Counted from the first letter of the stretch, positions 36,528 to 45,701 are shown. The stretch is DNA of 64,000 nucleotides from Rhodanobacter thiooxydans (GCF_021545845.1 NZ_CP088923.1:1302001-1366000); one strand, 5' to 3'. Numbers and translations are program-made. The notes: a model not told the origin generated them from the sequence alone.

Positions 36528-38175
36528 TACGGCTCCCGCGGTCGCCTTGCTGTTCGACGACACCGAGCTGGGTAGCCAACTGCGTGAGGCGCTGCATGAG
36601 CGCGGCGCCCGGATCGTGCACGAAGGCGGCGTCGCCAGCTTCAGCCGCGAGTTGCTGCAGCAGGTCGGCGCCGACGTGCTGGTGGTCAACCTGGACGACA
36701 GCGCCGACGACGCACTCGACCGCCTCTACGAGGTGATCGACGACGACTGTCCGCGGGTGGTGTTCAACGACGCCCAGGCCAGCCGCGCGCTGGCCGGCTG
36801 GGACCGCGCCCGCTGGGCGCGCCATCTGGCGGTCAAGGTGCTGGCCGGGGGCGACATCGACCCGCCGCGACCGGGCGATGCGCCCGGCATCGAGGTGGCC
36901 GCGGCGGCGCAGCCGCCAGCGCCTGCGGCCGAGGCCGTCGCGATGGCCGCTCCGGAGATGGCCGCGCCAGCGGCGCAGCTGGTAGCCGAGCCAGCCGTGG
37001 CGGTCGACGCCGAACCGGTGGCCGGGGTCCCGGCGCGCGATGGCGCCGACGGTCGGCATGGTCAGATCGCATCGGTGGAATCGGAAAGCCTGGCGGCGGA
37101 GCTCGAAGCTCTGCTGGCCTCCGGCGAACTGCCGGCGGATGACGACATGTCAGCCGGTCCGGGCTTGCGTTTCGTCGACGACGAAGAGCCGCCGGCGCTG
37201 CACGACGGGAACTTCGGTGCGCCGGCGGGGGGGGCGGCGGCGCTGCCGATGGCAGAGGCGCCGGTACTGTCCGATCTGACGCCCTCGGCGTTCCAACTGG
37301 ATTCCTTGCCATCGTCGCCGCTGACCGACGTCGCGCTCACCACCGTGCCGGCATCGCCGGTGCGTGCCCCCGAGGGCTGGATGCTGGTCGACGACGAGGC
37401 GCCGCAGGCCGCGCCGGAAGCCCCCGAAAGCCCGGATGCCCAGGTGTTCGGGATCCAGAAGCTGAGCGCTGCCGACTTTCTCGCGCCTGATGTCGAAATG
37501 GTCGCCGCCGACATCGAGCCGCGCATGAGCCTCGAGCTAGTGTCGATGGAGGAAGCCATCGCGCCGCAGGCGTACGTGCATGAGCATGAGATGGTGCTCG
37601 ACGATCTCGACGGTGCGCTGAGCCGACTGGTGCTGCTCGGTGCCGCCATCGACGGCATCGACGCGGTGTGCGCCTTCCTGGCCGCGTTGCCGGCGTCGAC
37701 CGGGCAGACCTTCCTGCTCACCCAGCATTTGGGCCGGCAGTCGGATGCGTCGCTGGTGGCGGAGTTTTCCGCCAACTGCGCGTTGCCGGTGCGGCTGGCC
37801 AAGGGCGGACGCGCCAGGCCCGGCGAGGTATTGCTGGTGCCGGCCGGGCAGCAGGTGCGCCTGCGCCGCGACGGCAGCATCGAGCTGCAGGCGAACGGCG
37901 CCGATGCGCCGCCGGAGCCGTCGATCGACGCCAGCCTGAGCATGGCGGCGAATGCGTTCGGGCGCGATGCGCTGGCGATCGTGTTCGCCGGGCGCGGCAA
38001 CGATGCCGTGGCCGGCGCGCAGGCCATCCACGATCGCGGTGGACAGGTCTGGGTGGAGTCGTCGTCCGGCGAGCATTTCGCCGACATGGTCAGCGGCATC
38101 CTTGCCGAACGACTGGTCAGTTTCTCCGGTACGCCGCCCGAACTGGCGGCGCACCTGATCGAGGTGTTTCCATGA
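36520..38175 (+). CDS. chpB: ChpB, CheB-like protein lacking the catalytic serine
   Basis: 551-residue protein in the chpB position. The N terminus (VALLFDDTELGSQLREAL, then ADVLVVNLDDSADDAL) is a receiver-like fold; a long acidic Ala/Pro-rich linker spans about residues 130-350. The C-terminal domain aligns with CheB methylesterase: LLTQHLG holds the catalytic His (His403) and VFAGRGNDAVAG the Asp (Asp495), with RPGEVLLVPAGQ and EPSIDASL also recognisable. But the nucleophile motif GASTGG reads GAAIDG, so Ala376 replaces serine. It probably cannot demethylate PilJ. It overlaps chpA by eight bases and chpC by four. Confidence 0.85.
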   Translation: MTDTAPAVALLFDDTELGSQLREALHERGARIVHEGGVASFSRELLQQVGADVLVVNLDDSADDALDRLYEVIDDDCPRVVFNDAQASRALAGWDRARWARHLAVKVLAGGDIDPPRPGDAPGIEVAAAAQPPAPAAEAVAMAAPEMAAPAAQLVAEPAVAVDAEPVAGVPARDGADGRHGQIASVESESLAAELEALLASGELPADDDMSAGPGLRFVDDEEPPALHDGNFGAPAGGAAALPMAEAPVLSDLTPSAFQLDSLPSSPLTDVALTTVPASPVRAPEGWMLVDDEAPQAAPEAPESPDAQVFGIQKLSAADFLAPDVEMVAADIEPRMSLELVSMEEAIAPQAYVHEHEMVLDDLDGALSRLVLLGAAIDGIDAVCAFLAALPASTGQTFLLTQHLGRQSDASLVAEFSANCALPVRLAKGGRARPGEVLLVPAGQQVRLRRDGSIELQANGADAPPEPSIDASLSMAANAFGRDALAIVFAGRGNDAVAGAQAIHDRGGQVWVESSSGEHFADMVSGILAERLVSFSGTPPELAAHLIEVFP

Positions 38176-38681
38176 GTGATCCGCTGCCGCGTGAAATCCG
38201 TTGCGTCCTGGTGCCGGTGGGCAACCTGCGCCTGCTGCTGCCGAACGCCACCATCGCCGAGGTGGTCACCCACAGCACGCCCGAGCCCCTGGCCGGTGCG
38301 CCCGCCTGGCTGCTCGGCCGGATCGCCTGGCGCGGCTGGCGGGTGCCGCTGGTGTCGTTCACCCAACTGGCCGGCACCGAGGAGGGCGACGCCGAACTGA
38401 TCGTGCGCGTGGCCGTACTGAAGGCACTCGGCGGCAACCCGAAACTGCCGTTCATCGCCGTGCTGACCCGGGGTTTCCCACGCCTGACCACGCTGAATGC
38501 GGAGCTGATCATTCCCACCCACGACGGCAAGCCGCTGCCGCCGGGCGTGCGCGCGCACGTGCTGGTGCGTGACGACGTGGCGATGATCCCCGACCTGGAA
38601 TGGATCGAGGCGAGCTTGCTGGACCTGCTCGATGCCGCCGAGCCGGCGGAGTCGGTGGCGTCGTCGGTCCCGCACGACTGA
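38172..38681 (+). CDS. chpC: CheW-like protein ChpC
   Basis: 169-residue CheW-domain protein, last gene of the Pil-Chp operon. Seen: IRCVLVPVGNLRLLLPNATI, PAWLLGRIAWRGWRVPLVSF (the CheW core) and LVRDDVAMIPDLEWIE at the C terminus. In Pseudomonas ChpC links further receptors to ChpA. The ATG overlaps the chpB stop (ATGA). Confidence 0.88.
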   Translation: MSDPLPREIRCVLVPVGNLRLLLPNATIAEVVTHSTPEPLAGAPAWLLGRIAWRGWRVPLVSFTQLAGTEEGDAELIVRVAVLKALGGNPKLPFIAVLTRGFPRLTTLNAELIIPTHDGKPLPPGVRAHVLVRDDVAMIPDLEWIEASLLDLLDAAEPAESVASSVPHD

Positions 38682-38703
38682 ACCGCTGCGGTGGGCGGCG
38701 GAC

Positions 38704-39438
38704 TCAGCCGTCGCCGTGCAGCGCCTGCAGTGCCGCCAGCGCGGCCAGGCCGGCGGTTTCCGTGCGCAGGACGCGCGGCCCCAGCTGCAGGCCCTCGAAA
38801 CCGGCGGCACCGAGTGCCCCCACATCGCGCTCGCCCAGACCGCCTTCCGGCCCCACCACCAGCAGGCCGCCAGCCGCGGTGAAGCGCAATTCGCGCGACG
38901 CCCGGCCCGCTTCCGGCAGCAGCGCCAGACGCAGCGCGCCGTCGTCGGCCAGGTCGTGCAGCCAGGCCGCCAGCGGCAGTGCCGGGGCGACCTCCGGCAG
39001 GCGCGCGCGGCCGCTCTGCTCGCAGGCACTGGCCACCACCGCGCGCCAGTGCGCCAGCCGCCTTTCCGCGCGGGTGGCGTCCAGCTTCACTTCCGAGCGC
39101 TCGGTCAGCAGCGGCACGATGCGCGCCACGCCCAGCTCGGTTGCCTTCTGCACGATCAGGTCCATCTTCTCGCCGCGCGCCACACCCTGGGCCAGGGTCA
39201 GCGGCAGTGGCGATTCGTTGCGTACGAGCTGCTTCGATTCGATCCGCACACTCAGCTCGCGCTTGCCCATGGCGAGGATGATCGCGGCGTAGTCGTGGCC
39301 GTCGCCGTTGAACACGGTGAGCGGGTCGCCGGGGTTCATGCGCAGCACGCGTGCGACGTGTTCGGCGGCCTGTGCCGGCAGGTTCAGTTCGGCGGCGACG
39401 GCGAGCGGCTGGTCGAGGTGGATACGGATCGTGCGCAT
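38704..39438 (-). CDS. rsmE: 16S rRNA (uracil-1498-N3)-methyltransferase
   Basis: 244-residue SPOUT-fold methyltransferase that modifies U1498 of 16S rRNA. Seen: HVARVLRMNPGDPLTVFNGD at the N-terminal PUA-like domain, KMDLIVQKATELGVARIVPL, the SPOUT knot VVGPEGGLGERDV and LGPRVLRTETAGLAAL. Length is the family norm. It converges with chpC 22 bases away. Confidence 0.96.
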   Translation of the reverse strand: MRTIRIHLDQPLAVAAELNLPAQAAEHVARVLRMNPGDPLTVFNGDGHDYAAIILAMGKRELSVRIESKQLVRNESPLPLTLAQGVARGEKMDLIVQKATELGVARIVPLLTERSEVKLDATRAERRLAHWRAVVASACEQSGRARLPEVAPALPLAAWLHDLADDGALRLALLPEAGRASRELRFTAAGGLLVVGPEGGLGERDVGALGAAGFEGLQLGPRVLRTETAGLAALAALQALHGDG

Positions 39439-39617
39439 CGGAACGGGTTGGGCGGGAAGGGCCGCCCAGCATAGCGCGGTGCACCACCGCCACGCCCGCG
39501 GATGAACGCACGCGAGACGGCCTGACGCCGCCGCTTGCCCCTGCTGTCGGGTCGTATCAGCATGGACTGCACTCCCCATGCGCGCTCGCCGCATCCTGTC
39601 CGCGAGCCGGAGGTGCC

Positions 39618-39932
39618 ATGTCCAGGTTCGTTCTGATTTCCGCCATGTTGCTGGCCGGCTGCGGCACAAGCGCCGCATTGCTGGCACAGGATGCCGCCAC
39701 TGCGACGCGGCCGGCCGGCTCGTCCAGTCAGCCGTCGGCGCCCTCCGCCGCCCGGCCCGACGAGTACAACTGCATCCGTGAAACCGGCAGCCATATCCCG
39801 GCCAGGCAAGGGCGCTGCCTGCCGGTGAACGGGCGCAGCTACACCCTGCAGGAGCTGCAGCGCACAGGCGAGCCCGAGCTGGGCCGGGCGCTGCAGAAAC
39901 TCGACCCGCGCATCACCGTCCGCGGGCACTGA
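39618..39932 (+). CDS. Small lipoprotein, unknown function
   Basis: 104-residue protein with a lipoprotein signal: VLISAMLLAGC, Cys at residue 15. The mature part starts with a Thr/Ser/Pro-rich linker, then a short conserved-looking block DEYNCIRETGSHIPARQ with Cys pairs and YTLQELQRTGEPELGRALQ. GGAGG lies five bases before the ATG. The NCIRETGSHIP block recalls other small Xanthomonad exported proteins, but I know no function. It converges with bioA. Confidence 0.72.
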   Translation: MSRFVLISAMLLAGCGTSAALLAQDAATATRPAGSSSQPSAPSAARPDEYNCIRETGSHIPARQGRCLPVNGRSYTLQELQRTGEPELGRALQKLDPRITVRGH

Positions 39933-39943
39933 GCAAAACGGGT

Positions 39944-41308
39944 TCAGTCCGCCACGGCGTGTTCGATGCCGGCGATGGCGGTGTCGACCAGCAGGTCGAT
40001 GTCGGTCGTACTGACCACGTAGGGCGGCATGAAGTACACCACGTTGCCCAGCGGGCGCAGCAGCGCACCGTGCCGCAGGCCATGCAGGTAGACGCGCAGG
40101 CCGCGCCGCTCCGCCGCGGGATATGGCCGCCGGTCGGCCTTGTCGGCGACCAGCTCGACGGCGGCGATCATGCCGGTCTGGCGCACGTCGGCCACATGAG
40201 GATGATCGCGCAGCGGTGCCAGCCGCCGCGCCAGGTGCGCGGCCAGTGCGCGGTTGCGCGCCAGCACCGGCTCGTCGCGGAAGATCGCCAGCGTCTCCAG
40301 CGCGACCCGGCAGGCCAGCGGGTTGCCGGTGTAGCTGTGCGAGTGCAGGAACGCCTTGCCGGCGTTGTACTCGGCGTAGAACGCCTGGTAGATCCGTTCG
40401 CTGGTCAGCACCGCCGACAGTGGCAGCGTACCGCCGGTGAGTCCCTTCGACAGGCACATGAAGTCGGGTGACACCGACGCCTGCTCGCAGGCGAACAGCG
40501 TGCCGGTGCGGCCGAAGCCCACTGCAATCTCGTCGGCGATGAAGTGCACCGCGAACTCGTCGCACAGCGCGCGCAGGCCGGCGAGGTAGGTCGGGTGGTA
40601 CATGCGCATGCCGCCAGCGCATTGCACCAGCGGCTCGACGATCACCGCGCAGGTCTCGTGGGCATGGCGTTCCAGCAGCGCGCGCAACTCGTTGAGGCGG
40701 CGTTTGGCCGTCTGTTCGGCGGACTCGCCGGGTTCGCCTTCGTACGCATCCGGCGATGGCGCCAGGAACGGCGTCAGCAGCAGCGGCGCATAGGTCTTGC
40801 GGTACAACGCCACGTCGCTCACCGACAGCGCACCCAGCGTCTCGCCGTGGTAGCTGCCGGTCAGCGCGATGAAGCGGGTCTTCTCGCCATGGCCCTGGTT
40901 GAGCCAGTAGTGGAAGCTCATCTTCAGCGCCACCTCGATCGCCGCTGAACCGTTGTCGGCGTAGAACACCTTGTCCAGTCCCGCTGGGGTGATCCGCACC
41001 AGCTCCTCGGCCAGTTCGATCGCCGGCGTGTGGGTGAAGCCGGCGAAGATCACGTGCTCCAGCCGCTGTGCCTGGTCGGCAAGAGCGGCGGCGAGGCGCG
41101 GGTTGGCGTGGCCGAACAGGTTGGTCCACCACGAACTGATGCCGTCCAGGTAGCGCCGGCCGTCGGCATCGACCAGCCACGCGCCTTCGCCGCGCACGAT
41201 CGGCAGCATCGGTATCGTCTCGTGGTCGTGCATCTGCGTGCAGGGATGCCAGACGTGTCGCAGGTCGCGTGCGGCGAGCGCGGCGTTGCCGCTTGCGGGG
41301 TTGTTCAT
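39944..41308 (-). CDS. bioA: Adenosylmethionine-8-amino-7-oxononanoate aminotransferase
   Basis: 454-residue class III PLP aminotransferase of biotin synthesis, which makes 7,8-diaminopelargonate using SAM as amino donor. Seen: HVWHPCTQMHDHE, the BioA-type opening; GISSWWTNLFGHANPRL; YADNGSAAIEVALKMSFHYW; the PLP Asp in FIADEIAVGFGRTG; the Schiff-base Lys in CLSKGLTGGTLPLSAVLT; and HSHSYTGNPLAC. No other biotin gene lies near. It diverges from the gspN-like gene. Confidence 0.95.
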   Translation of the reverse strand: MNNPASGNAALAARDLRHVWHPCTQMHDHETIPMLPIVRGEGAWLVDADGRRYLDGISSWWTNLFGHANPRLAAALADQAQRLEHVIFAGFTHTPAIELAEELVRITPAGLDKVFYADNGSAAIEVALKMSFHYWLNQGHGEKTRFIALTGSYHGETLGALSVSDVALYRKTYAPLLLTPFLAPSPDAYEGEPGESAEQTAKRRLNELRALLERHAHETCAVIVEPLVQCAGGMRMYHPTYLAGLRALCDEFAVHFIADEIAVGFGRTGTLFACEQASVSPDFMCLSKGLTGGTLPLSAVLTSERIYQAFYAEYNAGKAFLHSHSYTGNPLACRVALETLAIFRDEPVLARNRALAAHLARRLAPLRDHPHVADVRQTGMIAAVELVADKADRRPYPAAERRGLRVYLHGLRHGALLRPLGNVVYFMPPYVVSTTDIDLLVDTAIAGIEHAVAD

Positions 41309-41373
41309 CCGGCTATGATCGGCGCTGGGCGGCGGACACTCAAGTCCGCGCGGCGTCACTGCGGAAACCACGC

Positions 41374-42162
41374 TTGAAGTCACTGCGGACATACCTGATC
41401 GGCCTCGGCGTAGTGCTGGCCGCGGCCACGCTGCTGTGGTTCCTGCCGGCGCGCTGGGCGCTGCCGTGGCTGGCGCCGCGGCTGCACGGACTGCAGCTGC
41501 AGCAGGTGCAGGGCAGCGTGTGGGATGGCCGGGCTGGCGCGGTGACGACCGCCGACGGAAAGGCCTTGGGACGACTGCGGTGGCAGCTGTCTCGGCGCGC
41601 GCTGCTCGGGCAGCGGCGGCTGCAGCTGCAATTCGAGGGGCCGCAACTGGTGTTTTCAGGCAGTGTCCGGCGCTTGGCTGATGGCCGGGTCGAAGCACGC
41701 CAGGCGAACGTGCGCGTGCAGCTGGCCGCACTGGATCGTTACGCGGCGTCGCCACTGGGACAGCCGCGCGGCGAACTGCAACTGGACATCGACCATGCCC
41801 TGCTGCAAGGCGGCTGGCCGCTGCAGCTGGCGGCGCAGGCACGATGGCCGCAGGCGGTCATGCGCACGCGCGACGGCGACGTGGCGCTGGGCACGCTGCT
41901 GGCGCAGGCGAGCGCGCAGGGCGGAGTGATCCAGGCCCAACTGCACGACGATGGGCACGGCCCGCTGCACGCCGATGGCAAGCTCCAGCTGAGCCCGCTG
42001 GGCTGGCGACTGGACGCGACGCTGCGCGCCCGACAGACTGACCCGGCCCTGCGCCGCTGGCTGGCCACGCTGGGTCCGCCGGCGGCCGACGGCAGCGTGC
42101 GCATCGAGCGGCGCGGCGGTCTGGCCGGCAGTGGCAGTGCGCCGGCCCAACCCACGAACTGA
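41374..42162 (+). CDS. gspN: Type II secretion protein N-like
   Basis: 262-residue inner-membrane protein with one N-terminal helix (YLIGLGVVLAAATLLWFLPA) and a periplasmic beta-rich domain. RLHGLQLQQVQGSVWDGRAG is the T2SSN hallmark (GxxWxGxA), repeated more weakly later in the protein. I start at TTG 41374, with GGAAA upstream; no good ATG precedes the helix. No other gsp gene is nearby, so it is either a detached secretion gene or a relative with a different role. Confidence 0.68.
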   Translation: MKSLRTYLIGLGVVLAAATLLWFLPARWALPWLAPRLHGLQLQQVQGSVWDGRAGAVTTADGKALGRLRWQLSRRALLGQRRLQLQFEGPQLVFSGSVRRLADGRVEARQANVRVQLAALDRYAASPLGQPRGELQLDIDHALLQGGWPLQLAAQARWPQAVMRTRDGDVALGTLLAQASAQGGVIQAQLHDDGHGPLHADGKLQLSPLGWRLDATLRARQTDPALRRWLATLGPPAADGSVRIERRGGLAGSGSAPAQPTN

Positions 42163-42177
42163 AGGACGCGAGACAGC

Positions 42178-42966
42178 ATGAACCCGGATATCGCCGCAAC
42201 TGCCCTGGCGGCCGCACGCGAGGCCGCCGCGGCCGCGGCCGAGGTGATCAGGTATTACTGGCGGCGTGGCGTCGAGGTGGAGCTGAAGCCCGATGCCACG
42301 CCGGTGACGATCGCCGACCGCGAGGCCGAGCAGGCGATCCGGAAGGTGCTGCAGGCGGCGCTGCCGCAGGCGTCGATCTATGGTGAGGAGTTCGGCCTGG
42401 ACGGCGAACGCGGTGGCCTGCTGTGGCTGGTCGACCCGCTCGACGGCACCAAGAGTTTCGTGCGCCGCACGCCGTTCTTCTCCACCCAGATCGCGCTGAT
42501 GGACGGCGATGAACTGGTGCTCGGCGTATCCAGCGCGCCGGTCTACGGCGAGACGATGTGGGCCAGCGCCGGCAACGGCGCGTGGCTCGACGGCGAGCGC
42601 GTGCGGGTGGCGGATACGGCGCAGATGGCGCAGGCCTCGATCTCCATCGGCAACGTGAAAACGCTCACCGCCGACGTGCGCTGGGAAGCACTGGGCGCGC
42701 TGATCCGCGACAGCAACCGGATTCGCGGCTACGGCGATTTCTGCCACTACCACCTGCTCTCGCGCGGCAGCCTGGACCTGGTGATCGAGTCGGACGTGAA
42801 CATCCTCGACGTCGCCGCGCTGGCGGTGATCGTGCGCGAGGCCGGTGGCGCATTCACCGACCTCGACGGCGCGCCGCTCGCGCTGGGCACGACCAGCGTG
42901 CTGGCCGGCGCGCCGGCCATCCACGCGCAGGCCCTGCAACGGCTGCGGCGCCGCGCGGCAGGTTAG
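42178..42966 (+). CDS. hisN: Histidinol-phosphatase (inositol monophosphatase family)
   Basis: 262-residue Mg-dependent phosphatase. Metal-binding motifs are IYGEEFG (GEE), LWLVDPLDGTKSFVRR (DPxDGT) and DVNILDVAAL (the second Asp region). The RIRGYGDFCHYHLLSRGSLD block followed by REAGGAFTDLDG is characteristic of HisN-type members rather than SuhB, so histidinol phosphate is the likely substrate. It starts 15 bases after the gspN-like gene, with a 9-base gap to nudE. Confidence 0.8.
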   Translation: MNPDIAATALAAAREAAAAAAEVIRYYWRRGVEVELKPDATPVTIADREAEQAIRKVLQAALPQASIYGEEFGLDGERGGLLWLVDPLDGTKSFVRRTPFFSTQIALMDGDELVLGVSSAPVYGETMWASAGNGAWLDGERVRVADTAQMAQASISIGNVKTLTADVRWEALGALIRDSNRIRGYGDFCHYHLLSRGSLDLVIESDVNILDVAALAVIVREAGGAFTDLDGAPLALGTTSVLAGAPAIHAQALQRLRRRAAG

Positions 42967-42975
42967 AATCGGCGG

Positions 42976-43533
42976 ATGCGCAAACTACCGACCATCCACG
43001 CCACGCGCGACGTCACCGACAGCCACTTCCTGCACGTCGAGCAGCTCGACCTGGAGTTCTCCAACGGCGTGCGCCGCACCTACGAACGATTGAAAGGCAG
43101 CGGCCTGGGCGCGGTGATCATCGTGCCGATGCTGGACGACGACACCGTGTTGCTGGTGCGCGAATACGCCGGTGGGCTCGGTCGCTACGAGCTGGGCCTG
43201 CCGAAGGGTCGGCTGGATCAGGACGAAACCGCCGAGCAGGGCGCCGAGCGCGAGCTGAAGGAGGAGGTCGGCTACGGCGCACACAAGCTGAAGATCCTGC
43301 ACAACCTGTCGTTGTCGCCGTCGTACATGACGCACATGGCGCATGTGGTGCTGGCGCAGGACCTCTACCCCGAGAAGCTGGTTGGCGACGAACCGGAGGA
43401 ACTCGAGGTGGTGCCGTGGAAGATGGCCGAGCTGCCTGCCTTGCTGGGCCGCGACGACGTCACCGAGGGGCGCTCGATCGCCGCGCTGTTCATGGCCCGC
43501 GAGTATCTCGCCGGGCGCTTCCAGCGCACATGA
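42976..43533 (+). CDS. nudE: ADP-compounds hydrolase NudE
   Basis: 185-residue Nudix enzyme that cleaves ADP-ribose, NADH and diadenosine polyphosphates. The Nudix box is complete: GRLDQDETAEQGAERELKEE then VG (G-x5-E-x7-REUxEExGU). SNGVRRTYERLKG and ELGLPKGRL match the NudE subgroup. The stop overlaps the cysQ start (ATGA); in many gammaproteobacteria nudE and cysQ are neighbours. Confidence 0.92.
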   Translation: MRKLPTIHATRDVTDSHFLHVEQLDLEFSNGVRRTYERLKGSGLGAVIIVPMLDDDTVLLVREYAGGLGRYELGLPKGRLDQDETAEQGAERELKEEVGYGAHKLKILHNLSLSPSYMTHMAHVVLAQDLYPEKLVGDEPEELEVVPWKMAELPALLGRDDVTEGRSIAALFMAREYLAGRFQRT

Positions 43534-44351
43534 GCACGCCGTCAGGAAATATTCCGCCCGGGCTGGCCCGACAGGTTGGCGCGATCGCCCGCGCCGCCGG
43601 CGCGGCCATCCTCGACGTCTACCACGGCGATTTCGCGGTGCAGACCAAGGCCGATGCCTCGCCCTTGACCGCCGCCGACCTGGCCGCCCAGCAGGTCATC
43701 ATGGCCGGGCTGACGGCGCTCGAGCCGCCGCTGCCGGTGCTGTCGGAAGAGGCCAAGGCGCTGCCGTGGTCCGAGCGCCGGCACTGGTCGCGTTACTGGC
43801 TGGTCGACCCGCTCGACGGTACTCGCGAGTTCATCAAGCGCAACGGCGAGTTCACCGTCAACATCGCGCTGATCGACGACCACCGCAGCGTGCTCGGCGT
43901 GGTGCTGGCGCCAGTCAGCGGCGAGCTGTACGTGGCCGCCCGCGACCACGGCGCCTGGCTGCAGGCGCAGGCCGACGGCCCCTGGCAACGCATCCGTACG
44001 CGCCCGCTGGGGCAGCCGCCGCTGGTGGCCGGCAGCCGGTCGCATGGCGGCGTGCAGGGCGGCATGCTGCAGCAGCTGATCGGCAGCGACTATGAGCTGG
44101 TACCACTGGGCTCGTCGCTGAAGTTCTGTCTGATCGCACGCGGCGCGGCGGACCTCTACCTGCGCCTGGGCCTCACCAGTGAGTGGGACACCGCCGCGGC
44201 GCAATGCGTCCTGGAGGAGGCCGGCGGGGCGGTGCTCGACCTGGCCGGCCGGCCGTTCCGCTACAACCGCGGCGAGTCGCTGCTGAACCCCGAGTTCATC
44301 GCCGTCGGCGACCTCACGATCGACTGGGCTACCCGCTTGCAGACGCCATGA
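43530..44351 (+). CDS. cysQ: 3'(2'),5'-bisphosphate nucleotidase CysQ
   Basis: 273-residue Mg-dependent phosphatase that removes 3'-phosphate from PAP, the by-product of sulfate assimilation. Seen: TKADASPLTAADLAAQ, VLSEEAK, WLVDPLDGTREFIKRNGEFT (DPLDGT-REF is specific to CysQ), and LTSEWDTAAAQCVLEEAGG (WD-x-AA). Its start overlaps nudE and its stop overlaps mazG. Confidence 0.95.
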   Translation: MSTPSGNIPPGLARQVGAIARAAGAAILDVYHGDFAVQTKADASPLTAADLAAQQVIMAGLTALEPPLPVLSEEAKALPWSERRHWSRYWLVDPLDGTREFIKRNGEFTVNIALIDDHRSVLGVVLAPVSGELYVAARDHGAWLQAQADGPWQRIRTRPLGQPPLVAGSRSHGGVQGGMLQQLIGSDYELVPLGSSLKFCLIARGAADLYLRLGLTSEWDTAAAQCVLEEAGGAVLDLAGRPFRYNRGESLLNPEFIAVGDLTIDWATRLQTP

Positions 44352-45160
44352 GCGACTCGCCCCGCCACAGCCTCGACGACCTGCTCGCCATCATGGCGCG
44401 CCTGCGCGATCCCGAGCGCGGCTGCCCGTGGGACGTGAAGCAGGATTTCGCCTCGATCGCGGCGTACACCATCGAGGAAGCCTACGAGGTCGCCGACGCG
44501 ATCGACCGTCGCGACTGGCACGATCTGCGCGACGAGCTGGGCGACCTGCTGCTGCAGGTGGCGTTCCATGCGCAGATGGCGGCGGAGCAGGGCCTGTTCG
44601 ATTTCGCCGACGTCGCCCACGCGATCAGCGCCAAGATGCTGCGGCGCCACCCGCACGTGTTCGGCGACACGCGCTACGCCGACCTCGACGAGCAGATGCA
44701 GGCGTGGGAAGCGATCAAGGCCGCCGAGCGCGCGAATAAGGGCGCGCCGGTCGATGCTAGCGCGCTGGCCGGCATCTCCAGCGGCCTGCCGGAGTGGAAG
44801 CGCGCGCAGAAACTGCAGCAGCGTGCGGCCGCCGTGGGTTTCGCCTGGCCCGGCCCCGCGCCGGTGCTGGCCAAGCTGGCCGAAGAGGTGGACGAGGTGC
44901 GCGCCGAGTTCGCCAACGGCGCCGACCCGGCCCGCCTGCAGGACGAGATCGGCGACGTGCTGTTCGTGCTGGTGAACCTGGCGCGCCACGCCGGCGTGGA
45001 TTTCTCGCAGGCGTTGCGCCACGCCAATGCCAAGTTCGAACGGCGCTTCCGGCAGATGGAACAACTGGCCGCGGCCGACGGCACGGCGTTCGCCGAGCGC
45101 ACGCTGGACGAGCAGGAGCAGCTGTGGCGACGCGCCAAGCAGCAGGAGCGCCAGCCCTAG
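44348..45160 (+). CDS. mazG: Nucleoside triphosphate pyrophosphohydrolase MazG
   Basis: 270-residue house-cleaning enzyme that hydrolyses non-canonical NTPs and can lower ppGpp. It has two MazG domains: the first with CPWDVKQDFASIAAYTIEEA and LGDLLLQVAFHAQMA, the second with KLAEEVDEVRAE and EIGDVLFVLVNLARHAGVD, each carrying the ExxE/ExxD metal motif. Start overlaps the cysQ stop (ATGA). It is the last gene of the hisN-nudE-cysQ-mazG operon. Confidence 0.95.
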   Translation: MSDSPRHSLDDLLAIMARLRDPERGCPWDVKQDFASIAAYTIEEAYEVADAIDRRDWHDLRDELGDLLLQVAFHAQMAAEQGLFDFADVAHAISAKMLRRHPHVFGDTRYADLDEQMQAWEAIKAAERANKGAPVDASALAGISSGLPEWKRAQKLQQRAAAVGFAWPGPAPVLAKLAEEVDEVRAEFANGADPARLQDEIGDVLFVLVNLARHAGVDFSQALRHANAKFERRFRQMEQLAAADGTAFAERTLDEQEQLWRRAKQQERQP

Positions 45161-45206
45161 CACCGACGCGACGGCAGCGGGCCGTCGCGCCGGTCGTTTG
45201 CGGAAG

Positions 45207-45701
45207 TTACTTTGCCGCCGGTGCCGCCTTGTCGGCATGCTGCATCCAGGCGGCGTGCATCTTCTCGTGCTCGGCGCGTATCTTCGCCTCGTTGGCCAGG
45301 TTCTCGTCCAGCCCCTTGCGCAGCGTGGCGATGGCCTGGTCGATGTTGGCCGGCTGCGCCTGCAGGTGGGCTAGCTGCTGGTAGGCATAGTCGCGCACGT
45401 GTGGGTCCTGCGACTTGGCCAGCACGTCGTTGTAGACCGCCGCCATCTCCTTGCCGCGGCCGGCATGCATATACAAACGCTCCAGCTCTTGCAGGTCGCC
45501 GATCACGCCGCTGCGCTGGTGGTCGAAGGCGTGCATGCGCATGCCGTGGTCACGGTCGCCGTGATGCGCGCGCATGTCCTTGCCGGCCATCGCGGACGGA
45601 GTCGCCGACGGCGGAGGCGGCGCATTCTGGGCCATCACGAATGAAGCCGATCCGGCGATCAGCACGGCCAGCGCGGAAGCAAGCAGGGTTTTGTGGTGCA
45701 T
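45207..45701 (-). CDS. Exported His/Met-rich protein of unknown function
   Basis: 164-residue protein with a signal peptide (LLASALAVLIAGSASFVMAQ, cleavage after AMAQ). A short region HGDRDHGMRMHAFDHQ is rich in His and Met and could bind metal; the rest is helical with repeats such as YAYQQLAHLQAQPANIDQ. I cannot name a family. It diverges from the GSGD-repeat gene and converges with mazG. Confidence 0.7.
   Translation of the reverse strand: MHHKTLLASALAVLIAGSASFVMAQNAPPPPSATPSAMAGKDMRAHHGDRDHGMRMHAFDHQRSGVIGDLQELERLYMHAGRGKEMAAVYNDVLAKSQDPHVRDYAYQQLAHLQAQPANIDQAIATLRKGLDENLANEAKIRAEHEKMHAAWMQHADKAAPAAK

Noticed and set aside
32775..36689. Minus-strand open frame of 1300 codons opposite chpA
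   Set aside because: It is the complement of a strongly coding gene with high GC third positions; its repeats mirror those of chpA.
44348..45160. mazG considered as part of a toxin-antitoxin system
   Set aside because: It is the two-domain pyrophosphohydrolase in a metabolic operon; no mazEF genes are present.
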